A stretch of 64,000 nt of DNA, taken from Mixophyes australis. Its lineage: Eukaryota > Chordata > Amphibia > Anura > Limnodynastidae. Location: the NCBI GenBank assembly GCA_036250195.1, contig JAVHZZ010000002.1:68748205-68812204 (forward strand), written 5' to 3'. Shown piece after piece: positions 45,532 through 56,690 of the stretch. A program made the position numbers and the translations under genes. Position 1 is the first letter of the stretch. Each line of letters opens with the position of its first letter. The notes under the pieces are model-generated. The model did not search any database. It saw only the letters and a program-made list of their open reading frames with translations, and was not told the origin of the DNA.

Positions 45532-46659
45532 AATGTGTTTCATAAATGCATAGTGGCAGTTATGATTTGCCCAGCATCAGAGGCCATTTAATGGGCACCA
45601 AGATTTGCAAGAAAAAAGGACAGCACCATTCAACTGGGGATAGCTTTATTATACATTTTTAAACAAACACAATGTTCCCATTTGACTTGGAATATAATGG
45701 GTAATTCCAAAACAAAGCCTTGACACTTACCTGTGGCTTCAGATAACAACTGCTTCATCACTCAGGTGCCTTTTTATCAAATGGAAAAAGGCCTATCTTC
45801 TACTTATCCATAAAAGGGTCCCCGCCAGCTAAAGCCAGATCATCCATAAGGCAATCTAAGTTCCTGCCTAGTGTATAGAGGGTACTAAGGGAGTCAGATT
45901 ACCATAACCCATGTTTATGTTGTTGGTTTTTTTTTTTTTGGCAAACAAAGGTGGGAAGGGGCCCAAACCAGAATGTTGCCTAAGGTCCTATGGGCTCTTT
46001 TGCTGCAAAGCATGGGAAAGCTCATTTAACAATGCCACTCATTTGTATATCCACCAAGACTGCCCTTGGCAAAACAGTAAGTTAAGCTTTACCACTCCCA
46101 GCCAATATCACTAGGCAGCTCGGTATTACTCAGCTTCCATGGTGATATTTTCCTAAGAACTTGCTGTAATATAATTTTTCTATTGCAGCCATAAACAGCG
46201 ATAAAAATCAGCCTTATTGCCACAGTCTGATAAATAGGCCCAATAGTTTCAAAGGTTTGAACAATGATATTATTATTTCCAATTGGAGACAAAATTCCCC
46301 TGAAAGTTTCACCAAACCAGAAAGACGTGTTAGAGGAGGGTTACTATATACTCTTACAAAGAGAAAAAACTGTGAAATTGCTCAATCTACTAACCAGCTG
46401 TAGGAACAATTAAACGTAGGTAATGACAATTAAAAATGAGAAAAAAACAAGATACCCGTGCGCTTGATGCAGCAAAAATACCCCATTAAAAAACTTAATA
46501 TAAAAGTTGAGATTTTAGTTACACAGGGCCTGATTCTTGTTTTGGATGGAAGTCCGTTTGTGTGCCGTATCTTGCATTTAATATCTCCACGCATGCGCCT
46601 AAATGGACTTTACATCAATGAACACAATTGCATGCAATTCATATCTGAATGCAGACTTA
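45532..46659. other. unassigned stretch
   Basis: AT-rich; nothing recognised. Confidence 0.5.
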
Positions 46660-46686
46660 ACCTCATGTGTCAAACTCCCATTGTCC
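46660..46686 (+). mobile_element. L2 3' region, left part
   Basis: GTGTCAAACTCCCATTGTCC matches the sequence before the CATAGATTGTAAGC tail of the L2 copy at 845-1592. The tail itself resumes at 49399 after the LTR. Confidence 0.7.
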
Positions 46687-46895
46687 TGTAAGGATGTCCC
46701 CAGCTCCTGTGCCCGAGAAGCGGGCGAAGATGCCCGCCATCGCCGCGTCCCTGGAGGGACAGAAGATGTCCCCAGCTCCGGTGCCCAGCAAGAGGGTGAA
46801 GAAAGAAGAGGAGAAGAACTTACCCGTCCAGCGCTCCAGCGGGGGTAAGTATAACCTCTTCCTTCCAGGTTCTGGCAGCAGAGGAAGGATGAGCC

Positions 46896-47045
46896 AATCA
46901 GGGCTCATCTTTCCCCACTGGCCAATCAGCGGCCGGATATCGCGAGCCAATCGCGGCTTGCGCCCGGCCATTTAAAAGATTGGCGCCGACGCGAGCCAAT
47001 CAGCGCTCGCACCGGCTGATGACGTCACGCCGGCGACTATATAAG
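46896..47045 (+). promoter_or_regulatory. LTR promoter: four CCAAT boxes, CRE, TATA
   Basis: CCAAT at 46896, 46922, 46947 and 46996, the palindromic CRE TGACGTCA at 47020-47027 and TATATAAG at 47038-47045. The spacing is that of a strong polymerase II promoter. Transcription would start near 47070. Each CCAAT sits inside a short inverted repeat such as GAGCC...GGGCTC. Confidence 0.7.
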
Positions 47046-47338
47046 TCGCCAGGTGGCGCTATTTTGCTAGAAAGAGTCCGGCGGCGGAGAGAGGACGTCG
47101 TGGGACGTCCAGAGCGGCGAGTCAAGAGCAGAAGCCGGCGGAACGGAGATCGTCGGCGGGGAGCCCTTGTAAGGGCTGAGAGCGCCCCCGCCTCCAAAGA
47201 AGACAGAAGACCCGCGCCGAACCGGAGAAGAGGCGCCGCCGGCTGGAGGGTCTGGAAGACCTGGAGAAAGAAGGCAGAAGACGGCGTGGCAAGTTGAGAT
47301 TCCTGCGCAGAGCAGGTAAGTAGTCTCAACATTAAATT

Positions 47339-47844
47339 CGGGCACTAGGCCCGGGGCCACGGTCGGGCACAAGGCCCGTGGGGACGGAGAATTAGGGGCA
47401 CAAGGCCCAGGGACTTGGGCACTAGGCCCCATGAGTTAGTGGGCTAGTAGGCCACCATCCTTTTTATAAAGGGGACAAGCCCCTGTTAGTTAGTTAGGCA
47501 GGGGCGTGAGAGCCCCAGGTGCAAGGGCACAAGGCCCTTAGGTAGTTAGTGGCCTAGAGGCCATAGGAAGGCCACTAGGCCTCTGTAGGGGCTGGTAGCC
47601 CGTAGGCTTAAAAGGGCACAAGGCCCTCAGCTAGTTAGGGAGGCCACAGGCCTCAGTAGGCAGGGGTTAGTGCCCCTAGGTAGCAGGGCACAAGGCCCTA
47701 GTTAGTGGGCTCAGAGCCCAGAGTTAGAGAGGGGGCTGAGGCCCATTAATCAGAGCACAAGGCTCTGTGTGCAACTGGGCAAGAGGCCCATGGTGTGAAG
47801 GGCAGACGGCCCTGGTGGTGGTGTGATAGAGGCGTGAGAGCCTC
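47339..47844 (+). repeat. array of ~21 covarying mini-hairpins in the LTR
   Basis: About every 24 bases there is a 4-6-bp stem with a 3-9-base loop: CGGGC-ACTAG-GCCCG (47339), CGGGC-ACAAG-GCCCG (47364), GTGG...CCAC (47439), GGGGCGTGAGAGCCCC (47501), AAGGGC-ACAAG-GCCCTT (47523), TGGCC-TAGA-GGCCA (47550), GAGGCC-ACA-GGCCTC (47640), TGGGC-TCAGA-GCCCA (47706), CAGAGC-ACAAG-GCTCTG (47751), GAGGC-GTGAGA-GCCTC (47829). Stem sequences change but stay complementary. Linkers are often AGTTAGT. It is downstream of the TATA box, so it would lie in the transcript. Not coding: stops occur in all + frames. Confidence 0.75.
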
Positions 47845-48615
47845 ATGAGTGTAGCCGCGGTCCTGTGTGAGGTGAGCACACGGAGTTAGGAGGTACAGTA
47901 GAGCGAGGCTCCTGTGGTGCTGTGGCAACCGGCTGATTGGCTAGCAGCGGTGTGCTCTGGTGAGTAGCGTGCAAAGTACTGTATACTGCATTTATTTTGT
48001 CTGTGCGGCGAGTATTGTTAGTATTACTGTATTTTGGGGTGTGCTACATAACTGTGTTCAGGGGCAAGACGTCAGGCCCCCATTAAAGGTAGGCTCTTGT
48101 TCCTGTGTTTATCTGTGCTAACCCGTGCTGTGGGGAACAAGTGTAGTTACCAGCGTACACATAGTCAGGGGAGAACACATGTAGTTTTCCCGTCCCTTAG
48201 GTCCCCGGGGTCACACTGGTTCCCAGAGGGGGTGGCTAAGTGAGTTGGTGGCAGTGCAGCACACCTCAAGGCAGTTCCAGGGGCGGCCCGTGGTTCTGGT
48301 TGAGGGTCCCCAAGGCCGGTTCCGTGCAGGTGGACCTGTGGCTCTGGACGTAAGGACACGTGTGAGATACCCAAGTACAGGCAGTCGGGCGGTTCAGTTT
48401 CGATCGGCTGTTCCGTGCGGCAGTCGGCCCGCGGGTTAGTGGGCTGTTCCACTGAGCCTTAGCCGGGCTTGAAGCAACCAGTCCTTAGGGTCTGTGGGTG
48501 ACCCCATAGTGAGGAGACAGTCTCCTTGGTTAGACCTGGGTGAGGGGGTTAGGAACCGCCCTCCGGTATAGTCCGTGAACACCGGCTGGTGTTCCCCGTA
48601 GTGTGTAAGTGAGTA

Positions 48616-48781
48616 CAGGGCCGTAACTAGGGCTGTGCGACAGGGGCGACCGCCCAGGTCGCAATGCTGAAGGGGGGCGCAATTTAGGAATATTTTAGGT
48701 TAATTTGGTTAAAAATGAGGGCTAGGGGGGCGCCATTTGTCTTTCTCGCCCAGGGCACTAGAATTCTAAGTTACGGCTCTA
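48616..48781. mobile_element. hAT MITE nested in the LTR
   Basis: It starts CAGGGCCGTAACTAGGGC and ends TAAGTTACGGCTCTA (last base mutated). It is flanked by AGTGAGTA at 48608-48615 and 48782-48789. Confidence 0.85.
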
Positions 48782-49398
48782 AGTGAGTAGTTCCGTTAGT
48801 GCACCACACCTAGTTAGTCCTAGTTGTTTGACTTAGTTGCGTTGCCGACCATTAGAACGTTGTTTGGGTTGGGTCGCTGTTGCAGTCAGTTTAGTTTTGC
48901 GGGTGCACACCTTTAGTCTCATCGTTAGTGCAGAGGGAGGCTGTGTGTTCTTGTCATCCGCAGGTGTCGGGAAGGTGCAGGAGAACAGGATCGTAAGTGG
49001 GAGTGTCCCGGTGAGTATCACGCTCGATTCCCCTTTCGGTTCGGCCCTCACCAGCAGGTGTGCCAGGTACTTGAGGCGAGACCAGTCCTGGTCTCAAGTG
49101 CCTGTAGTCCCCCGTGCCTTGGCAAGAGCAAAGTGAGGAGGCGGCAAGTGAGCTTGGACTGACCGTGTCCTCGTTCTTTGCCGTATTCTCGGACAGCCCT
49201 TACCTGGTAGGCACGGCCGTAATCTTTGTCTCTTTCTTAGAGGGACGTGGCTGGAGGTGGCAAGGGTTGCGGCTGCGGATCTGCTGGGATCGGATCGCAG
49301 CTGGGATATCGGAGGTGGACTGGAGGTGACCATCGTTTATAAGGTAAGTTCTTTTGTGTTGCGTCTGTCCTGTTTCCCCGCAGGGGCCGGGCGCTACA

Positions 49399-49545
49399 GT
49401 CCCATAGATGGTCAGCTTGCGAGCAGGGCCTTCTCACCTCTTTGTCTGTTTTACCCAGTTTGTTTATTAGTTTACTGTATAATGTTTGTCCCCAATTGTA
49501 AAGCGCTACGGAATATGTTGGCGCTATATAAATAAATGATGATGG
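49399..49545 (+). mobile_element. L2-type LINE 3' tail, right part
   Basis: It continues the copy broken by the LTR: CCCATAGATGGTCAGCTTGC, AAAGCGCTACGGAATATG, GGCGCTATATAAATAAATG and GATGATGG. Confidence 0.8.
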
Positions 49546-50444
49546 TGAAATGACACTTTCGACTGTTTACGATTTGAAGGTTGGACCGGGGGGAGATGAG
49601 GTGGATGAACGTAGGTCATGTACATTAAGGGCATGCTGAGGGACACAAATGCGGCAGATTCAAGCCCTGGGCTTCAGCCGCATCAATTAGACTAGCTACA
49701 AGGCAGGTGTAAATGTTGACCGATAGTGATGACTGAACATGGCGTTGTCTTTGTATTAAAAACTACATTTATATGTGCCACTATCTAGCACAGAAAAACT
49801 GTATGCAGGTAAGATAGAGCATAAAAAAGCATTGTATATTACAGTATATATAGTATACATTAAAAACTTCTTGATTCATGAATTTTAAGCCCCATAGATT
49901 GTAAACTTGCGAGAAGAGCCATCTTACTTCTCTGTCTGTCTGTAATACCCCGTATTATAGACAGCGCTTTCTGTATTCAGTGTGATGTGACCTTATATTG
50001 CTTATATGCATGTGTGTATACTGCAGTCTGTTCTGTCTGTTAACATACAGCAAGAAATGTTTAGGCACAGCGTACTTACACTTAGATTGATATTGAAATG
50101 AATCTTAAGATCTGCTCTTATATTAATACAGTCGGAACTACTCTCAAGTACGATGCTCTTTTTTTAAATGCAAGGTGCGTCCGAACATAAATCAATGTAA
50201 ATTGTAAAGTATAAATAAGCTACCTGGCACTTCAACTGTGTCTCTTCCCATCAGGGGACCCAAAGAGAGTATTAATATTAATCACCTGCCTTTTCTCTTT
50301 AAATGCACCCCCCCACAATATTGCTTCAAAAACAAACTACTTATACATAGTTAGCGGTAAAGTAAACTGTGACACATATTTCTTAAACTTATAAACTTCT
50401 TTACATATCACAATCAAGAATAAACACTAAAAGCAATGTATTTC
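49546..50444. other. unassigned, with an L2 tail fragment at 49889-49975
   Basis: The fragment CCCATAGATTGTAAACTTGC...CTCTGTCTGTCTGTAATACC is the start of another L2 tail, truncated. The rest is unassigned. Confidence 0.5.
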
Positions 50445-51390
50445 TATTAAGAGTCTTGCATGCATTGTCACCCACTATGAGAGACATTGTCATACAGGCA
50501 TTGTCACCCACTATGACAGACATTGTCATACAGGCATTGTCACCCACTATGAGAGACATTGTCATACAGGCATTGTCACCCACTATGAGAGACATTGTCA
50601 TACAGGCATTGTCACCCACTACGAGAGACATTGTCATACAGGCATTGTCACCCACTAGGAGAGACATTGTCATACAGGCATTGTCACCCACTACGAGAGA
50701 CATTGTCATACAGGCATTGTCACCCACTACGAGTGACATTGTCATACAGGCATTGTCACCCACTAGGAGAGACATTGTCATACAGGCATTGTCACCCACT
50801 ATGAGAGACATTGTCATACAGGCATTGTCACCCACTACGAGAGACATAGTCATACAGGCATTGTCACCCACTACGAGAGACATTGTCATACAGGCATTGT
50901 CACCCACTACGAAAGACATTGTCATACAGGCATTGTCACCCACTACGAGAGACATTGTCATACAGGCATTGTCACCCACTACGAGAGACATTGTCATACA
51001 GGCATTGTCACCCACTATGAGAGACATTGTCATACAGGCATTGTCACCTACTATCAGAGACATTGTCATACAGGCATTGTCACCTACTATCAGAGACATT
51101 GTCATACAGGCATTGTCACCTACTATCAGAGACATTGTCATATAGGCATTGTCACCCACTATGAGAGACATTGTCATACAGGCATTGTCACCTACTATCA
51201 GAGACATTGTCATACAGGCATTGTCACCTACTATCAGAGACATTGTCATACAGGCATTGTCACCTACTATCAGAGACATTGTCATATAGGCATTGTCACC
51301 CACTATGAGAGACATTGTCACACAGGCATTGTCACCCACTATGAGAGACATTGTCATACAGGCATTGTCACCCACTATGAGAGACACCGT
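50445..51390. repeat. 36-bp minisatellite, left block
   Basis: About 26 tandem units: GCATTGTCACCCACTATGAG then AGACATTGTCATACAG. The two halves of a unit share CATTGTCA, so it probably arose from a shorter repeat. Variants cluster: ACGAG units in the middle, CCTACTATCAG units to the right. Because 36 is a multiple of 3, both strands stay open (229 codons +, 328 codons -, unit SLIVGDNACMTM). This is not evidence of a gene. The array continues at 51731 and 57062. Confidence 0.95.
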
Positions 51391-51392
51391 GC

Positions 51393-51730
51393 GGGCAGCA
51401 CGGTGGCTCAGTGGTTAGCACTTCTACCTCACAGCGCTGGGGTCATGAGTTCAATTCCCGAACATGGCTTTATCTGTGTGGAGTTTGTATGTTCTCCCTG
51501 TGTTTGCGTGGGTTTCCCTCGGGTGCTCCAGTTTCCTCCCACACTCCAAAAACATACTGGTAGGTTAATTGGCTGCTATCAAAATTGACCCTAGTCTCTC
51601 TGTCTGTCTGTGTGTGCATGTATGTTAGGGAATTTAGACTGTAAGCTCCAATGGGGCAGGGACTAATGTGAATGAGTTCTCTGTACAGCGCTGCTAAATC
51701 AGTGGCGCTATATAAATAAATGGTGATGAT
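51393..51730 (+). mobile_element. V-SINE, full length, in the minisatellite
   Basis: Head GGGCAGCACGGTGGCTCAGT and B-box GAGTTCAATTCCC; core GGAGTTTGTATGTTCTCCCT; tail GGCGCTATATAAATAAATGG. It is the best preserved copy in the window. It interrupts a 36-bp unit. Confidence 0.9.
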
Positions 51731-51924
51731 TGCCATACAGGCATTGTCACCCACTATGAGAGACATTGTCATACCGGCATTGTCACCCACTATGAGAGAC
51801 ATTGTCATACCGGCATTGTCACCCACTATGAGAGACATTGTCATACAGGCATTGTCACTTACTATCAGAGACATTGTCATACCGGCATTGTCACCTACTA
51901 TGAGAGACATTGTCATACAGGCGC
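51731..51924. repeat. 36-bp minisatellite, middle block
   Basis: Five to six units between the V-SINE and the hAT element, some with ATACCGG instead of ATACAGG. Confidence 0.9.
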
Positions 51925-52097
51925 ATAATGACAAAAAAAGAGGTGCAAGATGGAATTGTCCTTGGGCCCTCCCACCCACATGTTGGTGAAATAGGACATG
52001 CGACAGGGCCTACAAAACTATGGCTGAAATAATTGGTTTGTTTGGGCCCCCACAAAAAAAAAGCTATTCCTCTCTCTCTGTACAAAGTAAACTGGCT

Positions 52098-55000
52098 CTA
52101 CTGAGGCAAGCTGTCATCCTCATCCTCATCCTCTGATTCCTCGCCCCCTTCAGTGTGTACTTCCTCATCCTCACACATTATCAATTCGTCCCCGCTGGAC
52201 TCCACAATCACAGGTCCCTCTGTAGTCTCTGGAGGCCATTGCTGGTCTTCATTGAAGAATTGATAATTCATTTTGATGAACATCATCTTCTCCACATTTT
52301 GCGGAAGCAACCTCCTTCGTCGCTCACTAACCAGGTTCCCCGCTGCACTAAAAACTCTTTCGGAGTACACACTGGAGGGGAGACAACTCAGATAAAATAG
52401 AGCCAGTTTGTACAGGGTCTTCCAAACTGCCTTTTTTTCCTGCCAGTACAAGTAAAGACTGTCTGACATGTCTACTTGGATGGTGTCAGCAAAGTAATCC
52501 TCCACCATTTTTTCAATGGTGACAGCATCCAATGCAGCAACAGTAGACATGTCAGCAATCGTTGGCAGGTCCTTCAGTCCGGACCAGATGTTCTCTGCAT
52601 CCCCGCCAGCGGGTCGTTTAGGAAATCTCAGCTGTTTCCTCGCAGCCACAGGTGTGGAAGAAAATGAAGGAGGAGCTGTTGCCATGTCACGGTCCTCTTC
52701 AGATGACAATCTCCTGATCAGCAGGTCTTTGCACCGCTGTAGACTTGTGTCCGCCGGAAACAGAGACACAACATACGCTTTCAACCGAGGATCGAGCACG
52801 GTGGCCAGAATGTATTCCTCTGACTTTAAAAGAGTGACCACCCTCTGATCCTGGCAAAGCATACGAAGGGCTTCATCCACAAGAGCTACATGCTTTGTGG
52901 AATCGCAATGCTTTACCAGCTCCTCCCTCACTTTCTCCAGCTGCTTCTGCAACAGCCTGATCAGGGGAATCACCTGACTCAATATATAAGGAATCTCCAG
53001 CGCTAATGGGTAGCACAATAAACATAAAAACACAAATCACCTGACTCAAGCTGGCAGTGTCGGAACTGACTTCTCGTGTGGCAAGTTCAAATGGCTGGAG
53101 AACCTTGCACAACATGGAAATCAGTCTCCACTGCGCTTGACTCAGGTGCATCCCCACTCCTTTGCCTATGTCGTAGGTAGCTGTGTAGGCTTGAATGGCC
53201 TTTTGCTGCTCCTCCATCCTCTGCAGCATATAGAGGGTGGAGTTCCAGCGCGTCACAACCTCTTGTTTGAGGTGATGGCAGGGCAGGTTCTGCCTTTTTT
53301 GATGTTGTTCGAGTCTGCGGTAGGCAGTGGCAGAATGCCGAAAGTGTCCAGCAATTTTGTGGGCCACCGCAAGCATATCCTGCACACCTCTGTCACTCTT
53401 CAGGTAATGCTGCACCACCAAATTTATTGTGTGGGCAAAACATGGCACGTGCTGGAAATTGCCCATATGTAATGCCCGCACAATGTTACTGGTGTTGTCC
53501 GACACCACAAATCCCCAGGAGAGTGTAAGTGGAGTAAGCCACTGCGAGATGATTTCCCTCAGTTTCTCTAAGAGGTTGCCAGCATTGTGCCTCTTACTGA
53601 AACCGGTGATACACAACGTTGCCTGCCTTGGAACCAGCAGGCATTTCGGAGATGCTGCCACTGATGATGCTGCTGCGGAAGTCGATGCATCTACCCAGTG
53701 GGCTGTCACAGTCATATAGTCCTTAGTTTGCCCTGAACCACTTGTCCACATGTCCGTGGTTAAGTGGACAGTGGGTACAACCGCATTTTTCAGAGCACTG
53801 AGGACACTTTTTCATACTTCTCTGTACATCCCAGGTATCGCCTGCCTAGTGAAGTGCAATCTAGACGGGATTTGGTACCGGGGACACAATACTTCCATCA
53901 ACCGTCTAAATCCCACTCCACTGATGGCGGACACCGGACCATAGCTGTCAAGGCCGCAGTTATCCGCTTTGCCATAGGATGACTGCTGTCGTACTTCGTG
54001 CTCATGGCAAACGACTGTTGTACGGTCAATTGCTTAGTGAAAGACGTAGCGGTCTTACGACTTCCCCTCTGGGAAGATGACCGACTCCCAGCAGCAACAG
54101 CAGCAGCGACAGTAGTAGGCGTACCGCTGCAAGTTCCTCCGGAAGAATCCCGGATTGAAGAGGACTCAGTCATGCCGGTGACATGGCCTGCAGGACTATC
54201 TCCCATCCAGATCAAGGAGGAAATTGACGAGGAAGGTGTTGCTGGTGTGGATACAACGGCACCAAGGGATTTAGGTGTCCCTGGACTGCTGACAGTCCTA
54301 GCCACAGTTCCTGAACTAAACACAGATTTATGAAGGTTCTTCAGCTGACGTATAAGGGAGGATGTCCCTAGGTGGCCAAGATCCTTACCCCTGCTTATTG
54401 CAGCTTTACATAAGGTACATATGGCAATACATTTGTTGTCCGGATTGGGATAGAAATAATTCCAGACTGAAGAGGTGGATTTATTGGTCTTCTGGCCAGG
54501 CATGACGATGGGCTTTTTCATCCCATGGACAACAACTGTTTCCCCCCCTGGTGCCTTATTTAAGAAAACCACATCAGCATCCTCCTCATCAAGTCCCTCC
54601 TCAGCGCCAGCTACATCAATATCCTCCTCCTGGTGTACAACATTGACACCTTCATTATCCAAATCTGTAACTGCACTGTGGGTGATCCTTCCAGCATATG
54701 CAGAGGGCGTGCTGCAAATGGTGGAAGGAGCCACCTCTTCCCGTACAGTGATGGGAAGGTCAGGCTTCGCAACCACCAACACCCTTGGACTCGCCTTAGG
54801 GATTTGTGATGCCATGTCTTTAGAAGGCAGAGTTGTTTGCTGTGTTGTTGATGACAGCTTAACTCTCTTAAATTTTTTAGAGGGGGGGAGGAGGAGGGCT
54901 TTGATCGTTGTGTGAAGCTGAACCACTAGTCATGAACACGGGCCAGGGCCTAAGCCGTTCCTTGCCACTCTGTGTCGTAAATGGCATATTGGCAAGTTTA

Positions 55001-55228
55001 TGTTTCTCCTCAGATGATTTTAATTTCTTTTTTTTCATCATTTTAGTGACCTTTGGCTTTTTGGATTTTACATGCCCTCTACTATGACATTGGGCATCGG
55101 CCTTGGCAGACGACGTTGATGGCATTTCATCGTCTATGACTGTCATGACTAGTGGCAGAAGCTTCAGCATTAGGAGGAAGTGGTTCTTGATCTTTCCCTA
55201 CTTTATCCTCCAAATTTTTGTACTCCAT
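52098..55228 (-). pseudogene. hAT transposase (BED-finger, hATC) pseudogene
   Basis: Product of a cut-and-paste transposase making 8-bp duplications. The order on the minus strand is: start at 55228 (MEYKNLEDKVGK); basic region with LANMPFTTQSGKE; acidic stretch; BED zinc finger (VWNYFYPNP, CTLC, LIRQLKNLH) about 54460-54330; catalytic core with DMWTSGSG, SDNTSNI, CFAHTINLVV and VVTRWNSTLYML (53780-53240); C-terminal dimerisation region YSERVFSAAGNLVSERRRRL (about 52360-52300); acidic end at 52098. Breaks: frameshifts near 55150, in the C-run at 54876-54882, and near 53908; a stop at 53812-53814 (CGA to TGA); a 67-bp insertion at 52974-53040. The finger has Gln where the first zinc-binding His (RHLKNLH) is expected. 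Non-functional as it stands. Family assignment is by motifs. Confidence 0.85.
52974..53040 (-). other. 67-bp intron-like insertion with 15-bp direct repeats
   Basis: AATCACCTGACTCAA occurs at both ends (52969-52983 and 53036-53050). On the minus strand the segment begins CAG|GTGATTTG and ends GAGTCAG|G, so removal as a GT-AG intron would rejoin SLSQV with IPLIRLL in frame. Alternatively it is a small insertion with a target duplication that simply breaks the frame. Confidence 0.6.
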
Positions 55229-55282
55229 TATATGCAGCACAAGAGAGCGTACCCCTAAACCTCACACACCCCGCAAAGGCTT

Positions 55283-56690
55283 TAAAAATTATATGCGGCA
55301 CAGGACAGTACCACTGGACTGGAGTTATATAGCAGTACCACTGGACTTATACTGCAGGATCAGTGAACTTTGTTATATAGCAGTACCACTGGACTTATAC
55401 TGCAGGATCAGTGAACTTTGTTATATAGCAGTACCAATGGACTTATACTGCAGGATCAGTGAACTTTGTTATATAGCAGACTAGCAGTACCACTGGACTT
55501 ATACTGCAGGGTCAGTGAACTTTGTTATATAGCAGTACCACTGGACTTATACTGCAGGATCAGTGAACTTTGTTATATAGCAGTACCAATGGACTTATAC
55601 TGCAGGATCAGTGAACTTTGTTATATAGCAGACTAGCAGTACCACTGGACTTATACTGCAGGATCAGTGAACTTTGTTATATAGCAGTACCAATGAACTT
55701 ATACTGCAGGATCAGTGAACTTTGTTATATAGCAGTACCACTGGACTTATACTGCAGGATCAGTGAACTTTGTTATATAGCATTACCACTGGACTTATAC
55801 TGCAGGATCAGTGAACTTTGTTATATAGCAGTACCAATGGACTTATACTGCAGGATCAGTGAACTTTGTTATATAGCAGACTAGCAGTACCACTGGACTT
55901 ATACTGCAGGATCAGTGAACTTTGTTATATAGCAGTACCAATGGACTTATACTGCAGGATCAGTGAACTTTGTTATATAGCAGTACCACTGGACTTATAC
56001 TGCAGGATCAGTGAACTTTGTTATATAGCAGTACCAATGGACTTATACTGCAGGATCAGTGAACTTTGCTATATAGCAGACTAGCAGTATCACTGGACTT
56101 ATACTGCAGGATCAGTGAACTTTGTTATATAGCAGTACCACTGGACTTATACTGCAGGATCAGTGAACTTTGTTATATAGCAGTACCAATGGACTTATAC
56201 TGCAGGATCAGTGAACTTTGCTATATAGCAGACTAGCAGTATCACTGGACTTATACTGCAGGATCAGTGAACTTTGTTATATAGCAGTACCAATGAACTT
56301 ATACTGCAGGATCAGTGAACTTTGTTATATAGCAGTACCACTGGACTTATACTGCAGGATCAGTGAACTTTGTCATATAGCAGTACCAATGGACTTATAC
56401 TGCAGGATCAGTGAACTTTGTTATATAGCAGTACCAATGGACTTATACTGCAGGATCAGAGAACTTTGTTATATAGCAGTACCAATGGACTTATACTGCA
56501 GGATCAGTGAACTTTGTTATATAGCAGTACCAATGGACTTATACTGCAGGATCAGTAAACTTTGTTATATAGCAGTACCAATGGACTTATACTGCAGGAT
56601 CAGTGAACTTTGTTATATAGCAGTACCACTGGACTTATACTGCAGGATCAGTGAACTTTGTTATATAGCAGTACCAATGGACTTATTGGA
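55283..56690. repeat. 48-bp minisatellite inside the hAT element
   Basis: About 28 units of GTACCACTGGACTTATACTG, CAGGATCAGTGAACTTTGTT, ATATAGCA. Some units carry a 7-base insert giving AGCAGACTAGCAG, at intervals of three to five units, hence a higher-order pattern. Open frames (VPLDLYCRISELCYIA unit) reflect the 48-bp period. Confidence 0.95.

Larger units (their letters stand above)
46687..49398 (+). mobile_element. solo LTR of an LTR retrotransposon, 2.7 kb
   Basis: It starts TGTAAGGATG and ends GGGCGCTACA (TGTA...TACA), with the 4-bp duplication GTCC at 46683-46686 and 49399-49402. Removing it restores the L2 tail. No second copy of its ends is seen, hence a solo LTR, formed by recombination between two LTRs; a Gypsy- or ERV-type origin is inferred from the 4-bp duplication. 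Unusually long: about 2.54 kb without the nested hAT MITE. GC-rich, with a promoter, many CpGs and a mini-hairpin array. No coding region. Confidence 0.7.

Noticed and set aside
46667..47432. Several ~100-codon frames on both strands in GC-rich DNA
   Set aside because: The region is an LTR promoter and leader; high GC removes stop codons by chance, and no domain is recognisable.
50401..51387. 328-codon open frame on the minus strand (and 229 codons on the plus strand)
   Set aside because: Produced by a 36-bp minisatellite whose unit lacks stops; no promoter, splice sites or codon bias support a gene.
51393..51730. tRNA-like head of the V-SINEs as possible tRNA genes
   Set aside because: They have A- and B-box-like stretches but no cloverleaf or anticodon arm, and each continues into a V-SINE body.
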